A stretch of 64,000 nucleotides of DNA from Telopea speciosissima (GCF_018873765.1 NC_057926.1:46243043-46307042), one strand, 5' to 3'; positions 35,968 through 48,190 are shown, numbered from the stretch's first letter. Translations and numbers: made by a program. The notes: generated by a model not told the origin, from the sequence alone.

Positions 35968-38900
35968 TCATTCCTTCCCCAGACGGAGTGAAGCGAAACG
36001 ACTAGATAAATTCTGTTCCTTCAAAGTTGTAGCACTTGAGATTCCCCAACTCATTGGAACTTCCAAATTCCTAGTGACCCGAAGTAGAAAACATGAGATT
36101 TTCGGTCCATATAACAGTCAAAGATAATGGTATTATACAAAAACATATTAATCTATGGTCATACCATATAAACAATATTTTGATCTGCCATATCTTAGAC
36201 ACATTTTGCTTTTAAAATATTTGAAAAATACATATTAAGGAGCATGATCATGTAATTACCCTTCAGAACATTTGAACTTGCAGCGGTTAATATCATCTGC
36301 TTTATACTTCCCAAAGAAAACATCCAGTCTCTTTGCCAGTTTTGGTATCTCTTCCAATGGTAAAATATCCCAAACTTTCAAGACTTGGATGTACTTGTGA
36401 TTTTCACTGAGAATATCAACAGTCCAGACAAGATTGAACAACCCATCGATGTTGTATACTTCCAGCAGCTCAGAAGAAATGCCATCCATTAAGTATAGAA
36501 CTTCCTGCTTCTGGAGATGACGCCATCCACTTGCTAGCTTCATAAATAGAGCAATCACTTCTTTCTGAGTATCAATCTTTCTTATTTTACCCATGGAATT
36601 CCAGAAATCATTGGTGAAGCGAACCTGTTGAACATTAAATTAAATGCAACTTGTTATCTATTTGGTGAGAGAGAGAAAGAGGTAGAGGTTATCAAAACTG
36701 GATTTTAATCAATGAAAAGGCTTCTCCCAGGCACACTGCTTGATAAATTTCATGGTTTTACAGTCAAAGACATTTAAAAAAAAATTATTAGATATGGGAA
36801 TCAATAGCCAGGTAAGTTGCCATTTGATTTTGTAAATTCCTCCTTAGAGAAGGCAAAATTTGAGTCAAAACTTCCCTGTTCCTCTAATACTCAACTGTAT
36901 GTCGTGTCCCGTTTTCTTATCATTCTTTGAGAATGGCTGTGTAGACATTGAATACTCTCTAGTTCATTTGACATTTAAGTGTAATTAAAGAATAAAAGCA
37001 GAAAATGTAGGCATACTTGAGCCTAAACATTTAAAACTGAAAATACAAACGGAAAATTCTGTTCAACTTTGATAAGTTTATCAAAATGGCCCACTCTCAT
37101 TGTGCCACATATACAGATGATGTCACTATCGGACCATTGGATAGAGAAGACATGGACTGGATTAGCCATGTGCTAAATTTCAGACTCAAATTCAATCAAA
37201 TACCATCATATATGTCTATGCCCACCTACGGTACTCCGACCACAACTGTGCACTATCCTATGATCCTGAATTTTCAGAGCTCTATTTTGTCATTTGCCAA
37301 ACTCTGTTTTAGCTCAACTTGAACATGTGAGCAACGACCTTGGGATCTACCGGTCCCCAAAACTTGGGCCCCATTTGATCTGCCACATGGCAGATATTTG
37401 AGCTGAAAGGTTTTGCCCAAACACAAGACATGATTTTTCAAAGATAATACCATAAACAGGGTTGCAGTTCTTAGGTATGCAGCAGCATCTATAATTATGA
37501 ACTAGGAAGGGTAAGCCAAGATGGAACACAATAAAGCCAAGCAACATACCTTCCACCTCGCACCATCAAACAGCAGAGAATCCAAACCAAGTAACTTGTC
37601 AAATTCACCAAGTTCAACCAGACCCGCAATTATTGCTTCCATCAAGCTCTTGTCCTTATCAGCATCAAAGAAACATCCCCGATTCTTTGCATCAAGGACT
37701 AGTTTCCTCCAAATGGAACCACTGTCGATTAAAGTTGGACCATTCCCCAATACCCAGAGGCAGTACCTGCAATGATAACAACCAAGACTCGTAGAAGATC
37801 GAAAGAGTTAAACATTATTAACCAAGATATATCCTATGTTCTTGTACCTTGCCCTGGTCAAAGCTACATTCGTACGTTGAAGTTTGTCAAGGAAACCCAC
37901 CGATCCTTTCCCATTCGACCTGACAGTAGAGATTATTATTACATCCTCCTCGCCACCTTGAAACCCATCAACAGTCCGAACACTGACAGAGAAGTCATTC
38001 TGTGTATCATATGTGCCTCCAAGTCTCTCTTTAATCGCAAAAACTTGAGCATTATATGGAGATATTACACCAACACTAAGCTTCTGCCTTGAAGCAACCG
38101 ATGCTGTAACAGTGTAAATGGATCATGTACATGTATGTTCACATAGTATGTCCAAATAAAAGAATGAGCTATGAAAAAATTATTTTCTGATCATTAGGTA
38201 AAAAAGAAGAAAAAAATCAGTTCAAAGGAAAGTATTCAAAGAATCAATGGTGAAATATACCTTTGAAGAGGCTTTCCACAATCTCAGAAACCACTGCCAC
38301 CTCCACTATGTTTTTCTTGCCATGCCCATGTCCTTCCGTTCCATAAGCAACATTTATAAATGAATAGGCCCCATACATATTACCTTGAAGGAAGTCTCTT
38401 TTATGGCTACTTTCTTTGACCTTTGGAGCATCCAAAATCTGCTTTCTATAGAATTCTGTGTTTGGGAATAAGCTTATTGATGGGTGCATTCTATACTGGG
38501 TATTGAGAAGGTGCTTCTTGTGTCCCAATGATACCAACCTTTCAAACAGACTTCTTCCAAATTCAGCCTCCTCCGAAATCTAACGAATGGAAAGGTCCCC
38601 AATCAGAGAGAACTACACATAATTAGAAAACATAATGAAATAAAAAGAAAGAGGAATTCGAACCTTGCTAAAAACCATTGCTGGAAGTTGCTGTTCGTCA
38701 CCTATGAGAATGGCATGCCGGATACCAGGGAGTTGGAGGGGAATGGCTGATTCGCATTCTTTAAGCTGTGCTGCTTCATCAATAACCAACAGCTCCAATG
38801 GCGTCATCCCATCTGTGCGCAACTTAGGTGAGGTTGAAGCAGTGCAGAAAATCAGGTAAGCATGTTTCAAACAGAAATTGCTGATTGAATGTATATCCAT

Positions 38901-41900
38901 TAACTCAGGAACAGAAAATGATATTTGCAGGGATTTGAGAATCTCAAGGCACTGATTTCTGATCCTACGAAGCTCTATTGTATTGGAACCACAAACTGTA
39001 TTTAAATCTTCAGAATCCAAAAACACGCACTTCAGGACGTCATCAGTAACAGATCCATGTAACAGCATTTCAAGAGATTCAAGCAAATCAAGAGATTTAA
39101 TCATGTCTTCTACTATTCTCACAGAAATGAAGGATGTAGGTAGGTGTTTACACAAAGTAGTAATGAAGAACTTGAGGTCCATCCAAATATGAGTGAACCT
39201 TTTCTTCATAAACTCCTCAATTGTCAAAACATGTTTTTTTTCGTCCTCCTGCCCTTCAGTTTTCTTGATTTCAGAAGGATCCTCTGATTTCAGACAATTC
39301 AATTGTTTACTGTCATGAGCAAGGATCTCATCTTGAAATATTTTTTTATTTTTCTCTTCTTTTAAGTTTGTAATAACCATTTTATTCCTTTCTTCCATGG
39401 TGTTCCCCTTCAACTTCTCAGAAATATCCTTCTCTTTCTCTTTTTTCTCATTTTCAGAAACACTCTGCTCTTCCTTATTTTTCTCCTTCAAATAAAAAAG
39501 ATATGCACGACCCCCATCTTGAAGAAAGACTATCATGGAATTTAGTTGATGATTCCACCCTGAGTCTGGGGCAAGGCACTTTGCAAGCTTAGTGGCACGA
39601 TCATCCAAAAAGACATCATAAAGTTCTTGATAATCATTAATCTGCAATCGCTTCTTATTACCATATAACACTATATCTCCCAAGCCATAATTTTGATGCT
39701 GAGGTGACTCCTTAACCAACTTCAGGAGGCGTGATGTGACTTCGACTAAGGCAGTATTAGTCGCTGTGCATATGAGGGTTCTGCATTTCATTCTTTTAAG
39801 TACCCAGAGCAAAGCACCAACTGTCTTTGTCTTCCCAGTACCTGGAGGGCCCCAAATAAGCTTTACTGAACTTTTATGTTTGCAACCCTTTGTAGCAATG
39901 GATCTTACCACTGCATCAGTCTGTGATTCATTGAGGTTGAAGGTTTGAAGATCTGGGAGAAGAGAATTTCCATGGATATTATCATCTTGTGACAACAAGC
40001 AACGATTACAATCAACCCCGACCTATCATTAAAAAGGATAAAAACAAAATTAGTAGTGCATCATAGCTTTCTATTTCAGGTGTGAGATCCCACATGTTAA
40101 CCTATATGTGATACCAAAATAAGTGCAAAACATGGGACATGCTCAAAATTTCTTGGATAATGTGGCTTTCTACTTTCGAGGCAATGCAATCACAGGAGTA
40201 ATCAAGTTTTCAAAACTTTTTGTTGATATGTTAATTATGGTTCAGGGATGCTGCTTGCTTCGATAAAGTTGATCTATGGCCTTTTAGGTTTAAATAGGTT
40301 GCCTTTCCTTGTAATGAGGCTAGTTCCAGACCTGCCTCAGTTCATCTGTGCATGTGTATCTAGTTCCGTCCTGCCTACATGTGAGGGAAAGTGCTGGGAG
40401 AATAATCCCACATTGGTTACCCCTGTCCTCTCATATACTTGGTGACCCAACACCCAAAAAGTTCGAGCTTTTGGGTTCGATATTTACAGTCCCGATTGAC
40501 CCCTGCATTGTCATGTTTCAGCTTAGACGGCTACGGCCATGTAGAAAAATAAAGCTTTTAAAAACTAGGGACTACTGGAGGTTGCGCGGACATACACAAA
40601 TAGCTGAAAAATATAAGAATGCATGCCAATACATGAGGGTATTTTTTGAATTAGGTTCTGAAGTATCACACAAGGCTAATCTAAACACAGACATGTCTAT
40701 ATAATGGTCAGAACATACTCTTCCCTACCCCACCAACAAAAAAAAAAAACCCTTTTTTTCTATACATGGCATGTACTGGACCAACAGGGGCAATAGACAA
40801 AAGATGAGCACAGCCAATTATAATCACTCTGCCTAGGGTTGTGATGTATGGTCTTAAGAAATAGCTAGGATTCTGGCAAAACTAGAGTTTAGAAGCATTG
40901 AACAAAGTAGGAACTCAAGTGTGGATAAAGTTTCCAAGTGGAAATTGCATAAATTTTGGTACAATAAGAGATGTTTCCTTATTTATATATGTAGAAAATT
41001 ACAAGGAATAACACTATACAAGTATAAAATAAGACACAGAAAAGTGGAAAACTGCAAAAATGAAGAAATTCATTAGGAACTTACAGTGGAATTAGAGGAC
41101 AAGACCTCCTTGATAACGTTCAAGTTTGCCTCCTTCATCTCTGGGTGCAGAGCTTTCCATATACGGATATTTGATGTCAAGTTAATCAGAAAAACAGCAA
41201 AAAGTGGTTCCCTCTTCCTCAGCAATTCAAACCCAATAGGTTTTGATGAAAGGATTTTGATGAGAGAGCCGTCTTCTGTTACTAATGCAAGAAGGAAAGA
41301 TTTTCCACTCTTCTTTAAATCGTTAATGGAGAAGTGTTTTACATCTGAGAGGAAAATGAGATCTCCAACTTGAGGCTCATAGATTTCTTTCGCATTCTTA
41401 CTATCACCCTCATTCAAAACTCCAATGTTATAAAACAAATGTCGTTGTGGTTTATGATCTTTGTGTTTTTCAATATGAATTATTCGACATTTAGGTGAGT
41501 GAAAGGACAGGTTCTTCATGCTTGAACACAGAGCAGCATGTGTTTCCTCAATAAGAGGATCAATGTATGATGCAAAGTAGTCCTGTGCTGACGAGAATGT
41601 CTTTGGGATTTTCTTCACCTGTAAATTTATAATAAAAAAAAAAAGAAAGAAAATTATATATCGAGATGGGTAGGTGCTGAATGGAAAAAATTAGAAAAAA
41701 ACAATTAAGGCAAAAGGTTTCAAGTACAGCATGCAAGATGTATTTGGAGAGCTGAGCTACATAGAATTCTACAAGGGTAGCAGTGGGATCTGTATCCCCT
41801 GCGGTTCTCTGCCTGGTACTGTTCCTGCATTTCCTCTTATAGGGGGCAGAAATGACCACCTTATCCCTTGCCTGGGTGGGGTCCATCCTCCTCTTATTAG

Positions 41901-43152
41901 AAGCACTAGAGAACTGTACCAGGTAGAAAACCGCATGAGATAATTTTCCGTGGAAGTAGACTATGCAGGCAAACATCAAGATCAAACAAGTGTGATGCTC
42001 CAACAAAGAAATGTGTGATTTACTCTACCCTACTGATTCTATCTGTCTCCCTTGGAATCTAATTAACCAATATTTTGAACTTGCGGATGCAACTATTAAC
42101 TTCACTAGTGTTAATTTTAAATGGTGTAACAATGAAACTCTCTACCATAGCTCTACTTGGATGAGTAATCCTAATACTTTAGATCTTGTAAATTTATCTT
42201 TTTAGTAATATAATCTTTTTTTCTCATAAAAAAAAAGAAAAAAGATGTCTTTGGAGAGTTGGGCTCACATTCACGTACTTGAACGACTCACAGTCGTTCA
42301 GATCGAATCCATTCCATGTGGGTCCTATAAAGATTCAGAAGGAATCCACTCTATTTACGTGAACGTGATCTTGACTCGTCTTTGAATAGGAATAATAAGG
42401 ATAAATGACCAAAACCTCCCGTTGTTACCAATTGTTGCGTGCCGCCTACATGAAAACCTTCCCTAAGAAATAAAGGGATTTTCTTGTTTTTTTTTTTTTG
42501 ATGATAAAATAAAATATATTAAAAACTAACTAATCGAAAAATATACAAATATTTTAGTCTGAGCATGCCTAACTAGATTAAAGGCTATAGCTATACAAAA
42601 GGGATTTTCTTGTTGACAACCCTTAAAGTGTCAAATGTTTTTGCAAACTTTTTTGTTTATGGGAAAAAATGTTCCTCTACTTGTGATGTAAGAAAACCAC
42701 ACATCTAAGATCTAACCGTCATGATTATCCCACCCTATTTGATCAATGGCTGTAATTACCTTTAGGCTTTAACTCTTCCCCATACCCATCCCAACACCAT
42801 CGATGCCCCGTGATGATGTGATTCTCCTTCATTGTGGGTGGAGGACAATTGTTCCCCTCCTCCCTCCTCCCTCCTCCCTTTTTAACTCTCTTGGTATTAC
42901 ACATTTTCTTTTAATAAAATTCTATTATTTCATATGCGATTTGAAAAAATATACAAGACAATAACAACCTTTAAGAAAGACATGATCGAATATTACCTTC
43001 AAACTATTCATGGATTGCATTCTAGGTTGCTAATGCATTGTGAGATGCAACAAAAAGTTGTTTTTATCATATCAGAATGTATTATCGACTTAGAATGCAT
43101 TCTAAAAATGTACAAAACTAAACGCAGCCTAAAATTACTAGTAGATTAAAAA

Positions 43153-43185
<33 letters not shown>

Positions 43186-43326
43186 AGTGTGAGTGTGAGT
43201 GTGAGTGTGAGTGCAAGATGGACATGCATGTGCCATAATATATAGTACCTTAGCTTTGTAGAGTTGGTCGTAGAGTACATCTCTAAGAGACCATGAGAAG
43301 ACCAAATCCACAAGACCTGAACCCAT
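35968..43326 (-). CDS. SEN1-like superfamily-1 helicase, copy 2, apparently intact
   Basis: Exons (minus): 43326-43249, 41618-41085, 40022-38664, 38579-38261, 38103-37848, 37766-37550, 36624-36260 and 36070-35968. All have GT/AG junctions and consistent phases, giving 1076 aa. The start [18 protein letters not shown] is typical for the family; an in-frame TGA lies upstream. Motifs: NESQTDAV before GPPGTGKT (Walker A, ~262-269), a charged linker (~370-430), [10 protein letters not shown] (~618-627), GDEQQLP (~645-651), QYRMHPSI (~685-692), [11 protein letters not shown] (~807-817) and VALTRAR (~843-849). The family includes SEN1/UPF1-type ATP-dependent nucleic-acid helicases of nucleus or cytoplasm. 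The particular role is unknown. The stop at 35970-35968 replaces a CCA codon found in copy 1, so the C-terminus is shorter (ending SLRLGKE). Introns contain LINE and LTR fragments. Expression is not shown by sequence. Confidence 0.9.
37086..37380 (+). repeat. Dispersed repeat, copy 2 of 3
   Basis: Shares GGATAGAGAAGACATGGACTGGATTAGCCATGTGCTAAATTTCAGACTC with 1605-1660 and ACTGTGCACTATCCTATGAT with the first copy. AACATGTGAGCAACGACCTTGGG parallels GACATGTGAGCAAGGGTACTTGGG at 55729. It lies in the intron between exons 6 and 7 of helicase copy 2 and is absent from copy 1's intron. Confidence 0.6.
40381..40500 (+). mobile_element. Copia LTR fragment in helicase intron 2
   Basis: TGTGAGGGAAAG resembles a polypurine tract. 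It is followed by TGCTGGGAGAATAATCCCACATTGGTTA and CTCATATACTTGGTGACCCA, the beginning of a common plant Copia LTR (TGTTGG...AATCCCACATTGG). The rest of the element is missing. Confidence 0.6.
41800..41935. repeat. Foldback repeat, 25-bp arms
   Basis: TGCGGTTCTCTGCCTGGTAC-TGTTC (41800-41824) faces GAACTGTACCAGGTAGAAAACCGCA (41911-41935), complementary with about four mismatches. The interior ACCACCTTATCCCTTGCCTG and GGTGGGGTCC resembles the other foldback interiors. It lies in intron 1 of helicase copy 2. Confidence 0.75.
41995..42245 (+). pseudogene. 5'-truncated L1-type LINE fragment with A tail
   Basis: Reads [20 protein letters not shown] and [17 protein letters not shown], resembling the end of the RNase H region in plant L1 elements, then a stop and an A-rich tail (42228-42243). 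The tail is followed by AAGATGTCTTTGGAGAGTTG, which resembles AAGATGTATTTGGAGAGCTG at 41735. These could be the two halves of a target duplication of ~25 bp flanking the whole 41760-42241 insertion. Confidence 0.6.
42945..43130. mobile_element. MITE related to 25490-25605
   Basis: The right end TTAGAATGCATTCTAAAAATG then AAACTAAACGCAGCC inverts to GGCTGCGTTTAGTTT, like the CTGCGTTTGGTATG ends of the intron-1 MITE in copy 1. The interior repeats the word GAATGCATTC and relatives. The left boundary is not certain. Confidence 0.5.
43155..43214. repeat. (TC)n plus (GTGAGT)n microsatellites
   Basis: About fourteen TC units followed after TACA by repeated GTGAGT/GTGTGA. They lie immediately downstream of exon 1 in the first intron of helicase copy 2. 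Confidence 0.9.
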
Positions 43327-43540
43327 TTTAGGCTCGCTGGATCAACCAGCAGGAACAGCTGTTTCAGAAGACAAAGAAGCAAACCAGGAAAACAGGACCG
43401 GGGGCCGAAATATTCTTTCCTCTTCCTCGTCAGTAGTCGCTCGTCAGGCTCTAAGAAGAAACTGAATACGCCGGAGATGGAAGGAAGACTAAAGGGTAAC
43501 GTGGACTTCAAGGGACCATAGAAATTTATTGCTGCGCGTG
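43327..43540 (-). other. Probable 5' leader of helicase copy 2
   Basis: Pyrimidine-rich on the minus strand and conserved with 26110-26290 and 30560-30740: CCTTTAGTCTTCCTTCCATC, CGGCGTATTCAGTTTC, CTTAGAGCCTGACGAG. It precedes the ATG at 43326. No TATA box was assigned. Confidence 0.55.
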
Positions 43541-43623
43541 TTTTCCGTGTTGTTATTGACGATCCATCTTTTTTTGTATTTCAGAAGTCCTGCACGACCT
43601 ACGAGAAAGAAAAAGAAATTACT

Positions 43624-43735
43624 CTATAACCAGTAGAAGGATGAGACTTCCATCCTCCCATAAAAAATTAAATCATAATGGCAAGAGAAAGTATTATAAC
43701 CAATAGAAGGATGAGATTTCCATCCTCCCATAAAA
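43624..43735 (+). repeat. Tandem duplication, ~65-bp unit
   Basis: TATAACCAGTAGAAGGATGA then CTTCCATCCTCCCATAAAAA occurs at 43625, and again at 43695 as TATAACCAATAGAAGGATGA then TTTCCATCCTCCCATAAAAA. Confidence 0.9.
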
Positions 43736-44689
43736 ATTATGCTGTTCCAACCAATCACTTTTATTCCCCGAGTGGGTGTGGGAAAATGAGTTCGGTTCTT
43801 CTGCATGTACCAACAGGTGAACGGACGTACATGTGAGACCCGACCACCTGTCCTTTTTTTACCATTTACAAGGGGAGGAGGGGTTTTTATGGAAACAAAA
43901 TTAAAATGTGATTGGCTCCATGTCTTAGTGGACATTTTAGTCAATAATCTTTAAATATATGATATAATAATTGTTTAGGGTTTAGAGTGTAGGGTTTTTG
44001 CACCGCCTAAGTGTCCTACATGGCTACATCTTCTCACAATAATTAAATCATTTAGAACCAAAAAAAAAAAAAACAAATATAAAATAACTTGATTTTTGTA
44101 TTGAGTTTTTCTCCACCCATGGTCGAAGGATTGAGGGGTTCAGATGATGTCCATAGTACATCGCACAATATTGAGGGGAGGGGGGATTTTCAATCATTTC
44201 GAAATAAGGTTCAGATGTACCCCCCCCCCCCCCCCTCCCCCCAAAAAAAAAAAAAAAAGGTTTAGATGTTTATGGCCATTGATAGATGTATGGTTACTTG
44301 ACTGCATGGTCAAGGAAAACTTTCTTCTTGACCAACAAGAATGATAGGTTATATCAATTAAGTCCAAATCTCCTCTTATAACGTTAACCACCACAATCAA
44401 TTTCACACCATCCATGGGCTATGTGGACACCTATTGGGTGCAGGGACCATACCCCATGGATGGTGTGAGATCGATCATTTGTGTATCATCCATGGTGTGG
44501 GGACTACACCCCATGGATGGCTAACAAGAATGGTAGCTAGGGGATGGGCTTTGAAGATATAATGTCCCCTGAAAGATAACTACAACAAAAAAGGAACAAA
44601 ACCCTGTCTTTAGTTTAGTCCGTTTAAAACATCTAGATTTCTAGCTATTAAAACTTGTTCATCAGATCAGGCATCATCAGTAGCTCTCT
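43736..44689. other. Intergenic DNA, low complexity in part
   Basis: No gene. 44219-44258 is a long C run followed by an A run. 44405-44520 has repeated CCCATGGATGG/CCATCCATGG words that can pair (ACCATCCATGGGC and CCCATGGATGGTG), a further small inverted repeat. Confidence 0.55.
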
Positions 44690-45430
44690 ACTTAATATTC
44701 CAAGAGAGAGAAAAAGGGTGTTCATATAAGAAGAGAAGAGGCCAACCCATGATCATCAAACTACTAAACTGTAAAGAAGAGATGTGTAAATGGCAAACCT
44801 GGGCATGTGTGTTTGCTTTCCTTCCTTCTGATCTATCTCCACTCACCAATCTCTTCTTCCACCCACCAGCAGCATTAAACATAAGCAGAGAAACACTTTC
44901 AGTCTCACTACCTTTTTGTTTCCCAAACACATATAATAGAGTTTCAAATGCAAGAGGGAACAAGGGAGAAAGAATAAACAGATTACTTAGCTCCAAAGGA
45001 AGGAACAAGGGAGAAAGAATGAACAGATTACTTAGCTCCAAAGGAAGGAAGAAAAAAGCAAAGATAACCTCGTAAAGGAAAGCTAGCATTACTGATTCAT
45101 AAGTATAAGAAACTCAACAGCAACTATGATATCCCCTCTTTTATTCACTTGTATCTTTCTATCACCTCCATTTATGGTTTGAGGTATCTCTATCCCGTAC
45201 TGATTTTGCAAGCGATCCAGTACGGACAAAGGGTAAAATGGTTAAAATATTTATTTTTAAAAAAAAATCAAGGATAAATTTGTCCGACACAGCGATCCGA
45301 TTCTGATACCTTGCACTAAAACCATGATCATCTCAAAGAAAAGCTCAATTCAAAAGGCAGAGAGAAAGAGACTTTGTTCTCTAGTCTTCCGTCTTTCGGC
45401 TAGTCTTCCATATGTGACCTGTCAATGCGA
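44690..45430. repeat. Upstream block shared with 29240-29841
   Basis: Collinear with the block upstream of helicase copy 1. It contains an internal tandem duplication at 44968-45052 (AACAAGGGAGAAAGAATAAACAG / AACAAGGGAGAAAGAATGAACAG, each followed by ATTACTTAGCTCCAAAGG). A MITE (45174-45326) separates its last ~100 bp, which again match (CTCAATTCAAAAGGCAGAGA and 29750). Confidence 0.75.
45174..45326. mobile_element. MITE inserted in the upstream block
   Basis: The left end ATGGTTTGAGGTATCTCTAT and the inverted right end CATGGTTTTAGTGCAAGGTATC are similar termini, with CGATCC words inside. ATCACCTC before and ATCATCTC after may be the two target copies (7 of 8). The copy 1 block lacks it, so it inserted after the duplication. 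A relative lies at 62384-62593. Confidence 0.65.
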
Positions 45431-46029
45431 ACTCTCTCTCTCTCTATAATGGATCAAATCACAACCGTTAGAATTAGTAGTGCAGGCCATTCCAGTACTC
45501 CATATCCAATCAAATGTTATGATCCTTAGAAAGAATTCTCTAAAGCTCTGAGCCCCTTTGTGGAAACCATTGCATTGAAAAGCAAAAGTTAGTGTAGTCT
45601 AATGGGCCCCATTGGATATGATTACGTCGGGTTACCCAAACCCGCTAGGATTGTTTTCTTTTTTCTTCCTCAAATGCCGGTGAGTCTATCTTTAGAGAGA
45701 GATGGAGAGAGAGAAAGCAAAGAAAAAGGGTCTGTGGTCGTTGCCTTGTTGGGCAACTCATAGAATCTTTAACCAGTTGATGTTCAACAGGCTGGAGTAG
45801 GTCGGGTTTTAACACAATTGGGTCATTGAGGTTAAGTCTGCAAGTGACGTCGGTAGCAGACGTAGCACCAATAATGAGACGATAAAGGGTTTAATGTGTT
45901 CACACCGTCTTTGGGGTTAAGTCAGCACAGAGAGAGGGAGAGAGAAATCAGGCGTTATCCTCAAGTATTAATTTTACGCATGCCCGGGAATCCAATGTCA
46001 TCCATGGAATCAAAAACAGGAATTGATTG
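45431..46029. other. Intergenic DNA
   Basis: No gene recognised. Contains GA-rich patches (45695-45720, 45920-45945). No inverted or tandem structure worth listing was seen. Confidence 0.5.
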
Positions 46030-48190
46030 TTTCTAGTAATTCATTTATTATTTGCAGATGATTACTTTTTCTTTTGAAAAAATGAATCTTCAAGAGATTA
46101 CTTCTTTGAAGGATTGTTTGGATCTTTATTACTATGCAACAAGTCAATCCATCAACCTCAATAAATTTGGTATCTCTTTCAGTCCCAACACACAGGTAAG
46201 ATTTAACTGAAGGTTTCCTCGGGTCCTTAAAGTTTGTTATGGAGAAGGACCATCCATACATCTTGGACTATTAGCAGATTTTGGTATATCAAAGTCAAAT
46301 CTCTTCCAAGATATTAAGGACCATACCCTTAAAAAGCTACAAAGTTGAAAACAACAATTACTCTCTTATGTAGGTAAAGAAGTGATGCTTAAGTCTGTTG
46401 CTCTTTCCATGTCAAATTATGCATGCATCCACTTCAAGTTTCCTGTATCTCATCACAATCAAATTCCAAACGTGACAACAAATTTTTTCTAGGGAAACTT
46501 AGAAGACAAAGCAAATATTCACTGGAATTTATGGATTCAATATTTGTGCCGCTCTAAAGAGAAAGGAGGTTTAGGTTTTCGTGACCCCCGCCTTCAAAAC
46601 CAAGCACTCCTTGCTAAAGTCGCATGACGTCTGTGGTCTTCATCAAAATCTTATTGAGCCAAAATTTTAAAGTCTATTTATTTTCCCAACAGTGACTTCC
46701 TTCATGCAAGACTGGGTAACCAACCTTCATGGGGATGGCATAGTATTCTTGAAGGTCGTAAAGTGTTTTTCAATGGCCTCATGTGACAAGTAGGTGATGG
46801 GTCTAGAATCAATATTTGGGAGGATAGGTAGATATATTCCTTCAAATAAGAACTTCAAAATTCATAATCCTAGGCTTGATTGATGCAATATTGAATGAGA
46901 TTCTGAACTTATTGACCATGAGAATAGGAGATGACGTATGGATTTGCTCGATTCAATCTTTAGCCCAATAGATAAATCAATAATCCTTAATATCAACCTC
47001 AGTTTATACCACTTGGAGGACCGTCATGTTTGGGGGGGGGGGGGGCATCTAAAATAGGCCAATTTCTGTTAAAACAACTTATCATTTCTTGTCAAATCTA
47101 CGGGGTGATGAGTCGTCATTAAGACCTTCCTCCTCTAGATCTTCATCAATTGATCATATTCTGGATGGGATGTGAAAACAGATCTGGTCAGCCCAAACTC
47201 TATTGAAGATCAAGAATTTTCTTTGGCGGATTTGCGTCCAAGGATTGGCTACCCAAGGAAGCCCTCACACATAGGCATGTTCCCCTTGATACATCATGCT
47301 TTAGATGTGATTGTCAGATGGAGACAATAAACCATATATTATTTGATTGTGATTTTACAAGGGCGGTATGGTTTGGCAACTATTTGTCTTACTACGTTCC
47401 CCAAAATCCAAAGTCCCATATTTGGATTCAGGAATGAGATTCTTTGTTTTCCTCTGATGAGAGCATCGGCCGAGGTTCTTTCTCTTTTGCCTCCTTCATT
47501 TGTTGGAGCATATGGAAGGCCTAGAATGATATTATTTTCAGCAAGAACAAATGGAATCCAGAAGAAGTGGTAAGGCATGCGGAGCAATCTTTTTATGAAT
47601 TTAATAAGGCAGAGACAGAGTCTACACGTTTATGTTCTTCTCCAACATCCTTCGATGTGGATTAGAGCCACCTTCAGCTGGTTTTGTTAAGTTAAATTGT
47701 GTTGCCACACTCCCTAAAGATGGTACAAGTGAAGATATTGGTTACATAATTCGAGACAGTTTTGGTGCACAAATCTCTGTAGTTTAAGATTATGTTGCAT
47801 TCAATTCGGCAATAGTGGGTGAAGCTCTTTCAATCCGTACTGGACTTCTTCATACTAAATAAATGGTTTTGGATAACATTGTGATGGAATCGAATATTTG
47901 GAGGTGATTTCCATTCTTACAAATCCTAAAAGAACCACTACTCGTCTCAGTATTAACCCAATTATTCAGGACATTATCATTGTAATAGTCTCTTTTCAAT
48001 CAATTTTATTCTCGTATATATCCAGGACATACAATAGTGTTGTGGATAGTCTGGCAAGGAAGGTCCTATCAATTTCGTGTAAGACAAATTAGCCGCATTC
48101 TATTCCTTAGCTTTCATGAACTAATTGTTCAAGAGACCTTGTGTATTCCACGAAATTCTAATGAATGAATCTTCTTACTACCGTAAAAAA
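46030..48190 (+). pseudogene. L1-type LINE, reverse transcriptase to RNase H, decayed
   Basis: Across frames the segment reads the end of a plant non-LTR RT (SINLNKFGISFSPN), the thumb region (LSYVGKEVMLKSVALSMSNYAM, EKGGLGFRDPRLQNQALLAK), a zinc-binding RT domain (CQMETINHILFDCDFTRAVWFG) and an RNase H-like tail (PPSAGFVKLNC, IVGEALSIRTGLL). Many stops and frameshifts interrupt it. The 3' end is A-rich near 48185 (CGTAAAAAAGAAAAAAC). The upstream endonuclease and first RT motifs are missing, so it was 5'-truncated. Confidence 0.9.

Noticed and set aside
43182..43511. 109-codon frame upstream of helicase copy 2 as an alternative N-terminus
   Set aside because: It is in a different frame from [10 protein letters not shown] and ends in translation of the GTGAGT microsatellite.
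47339..47587. Separate small genes in 46-48 kb
   Set aside because: They are frames within the LINE zinc-binding RT and RNase H remnant.
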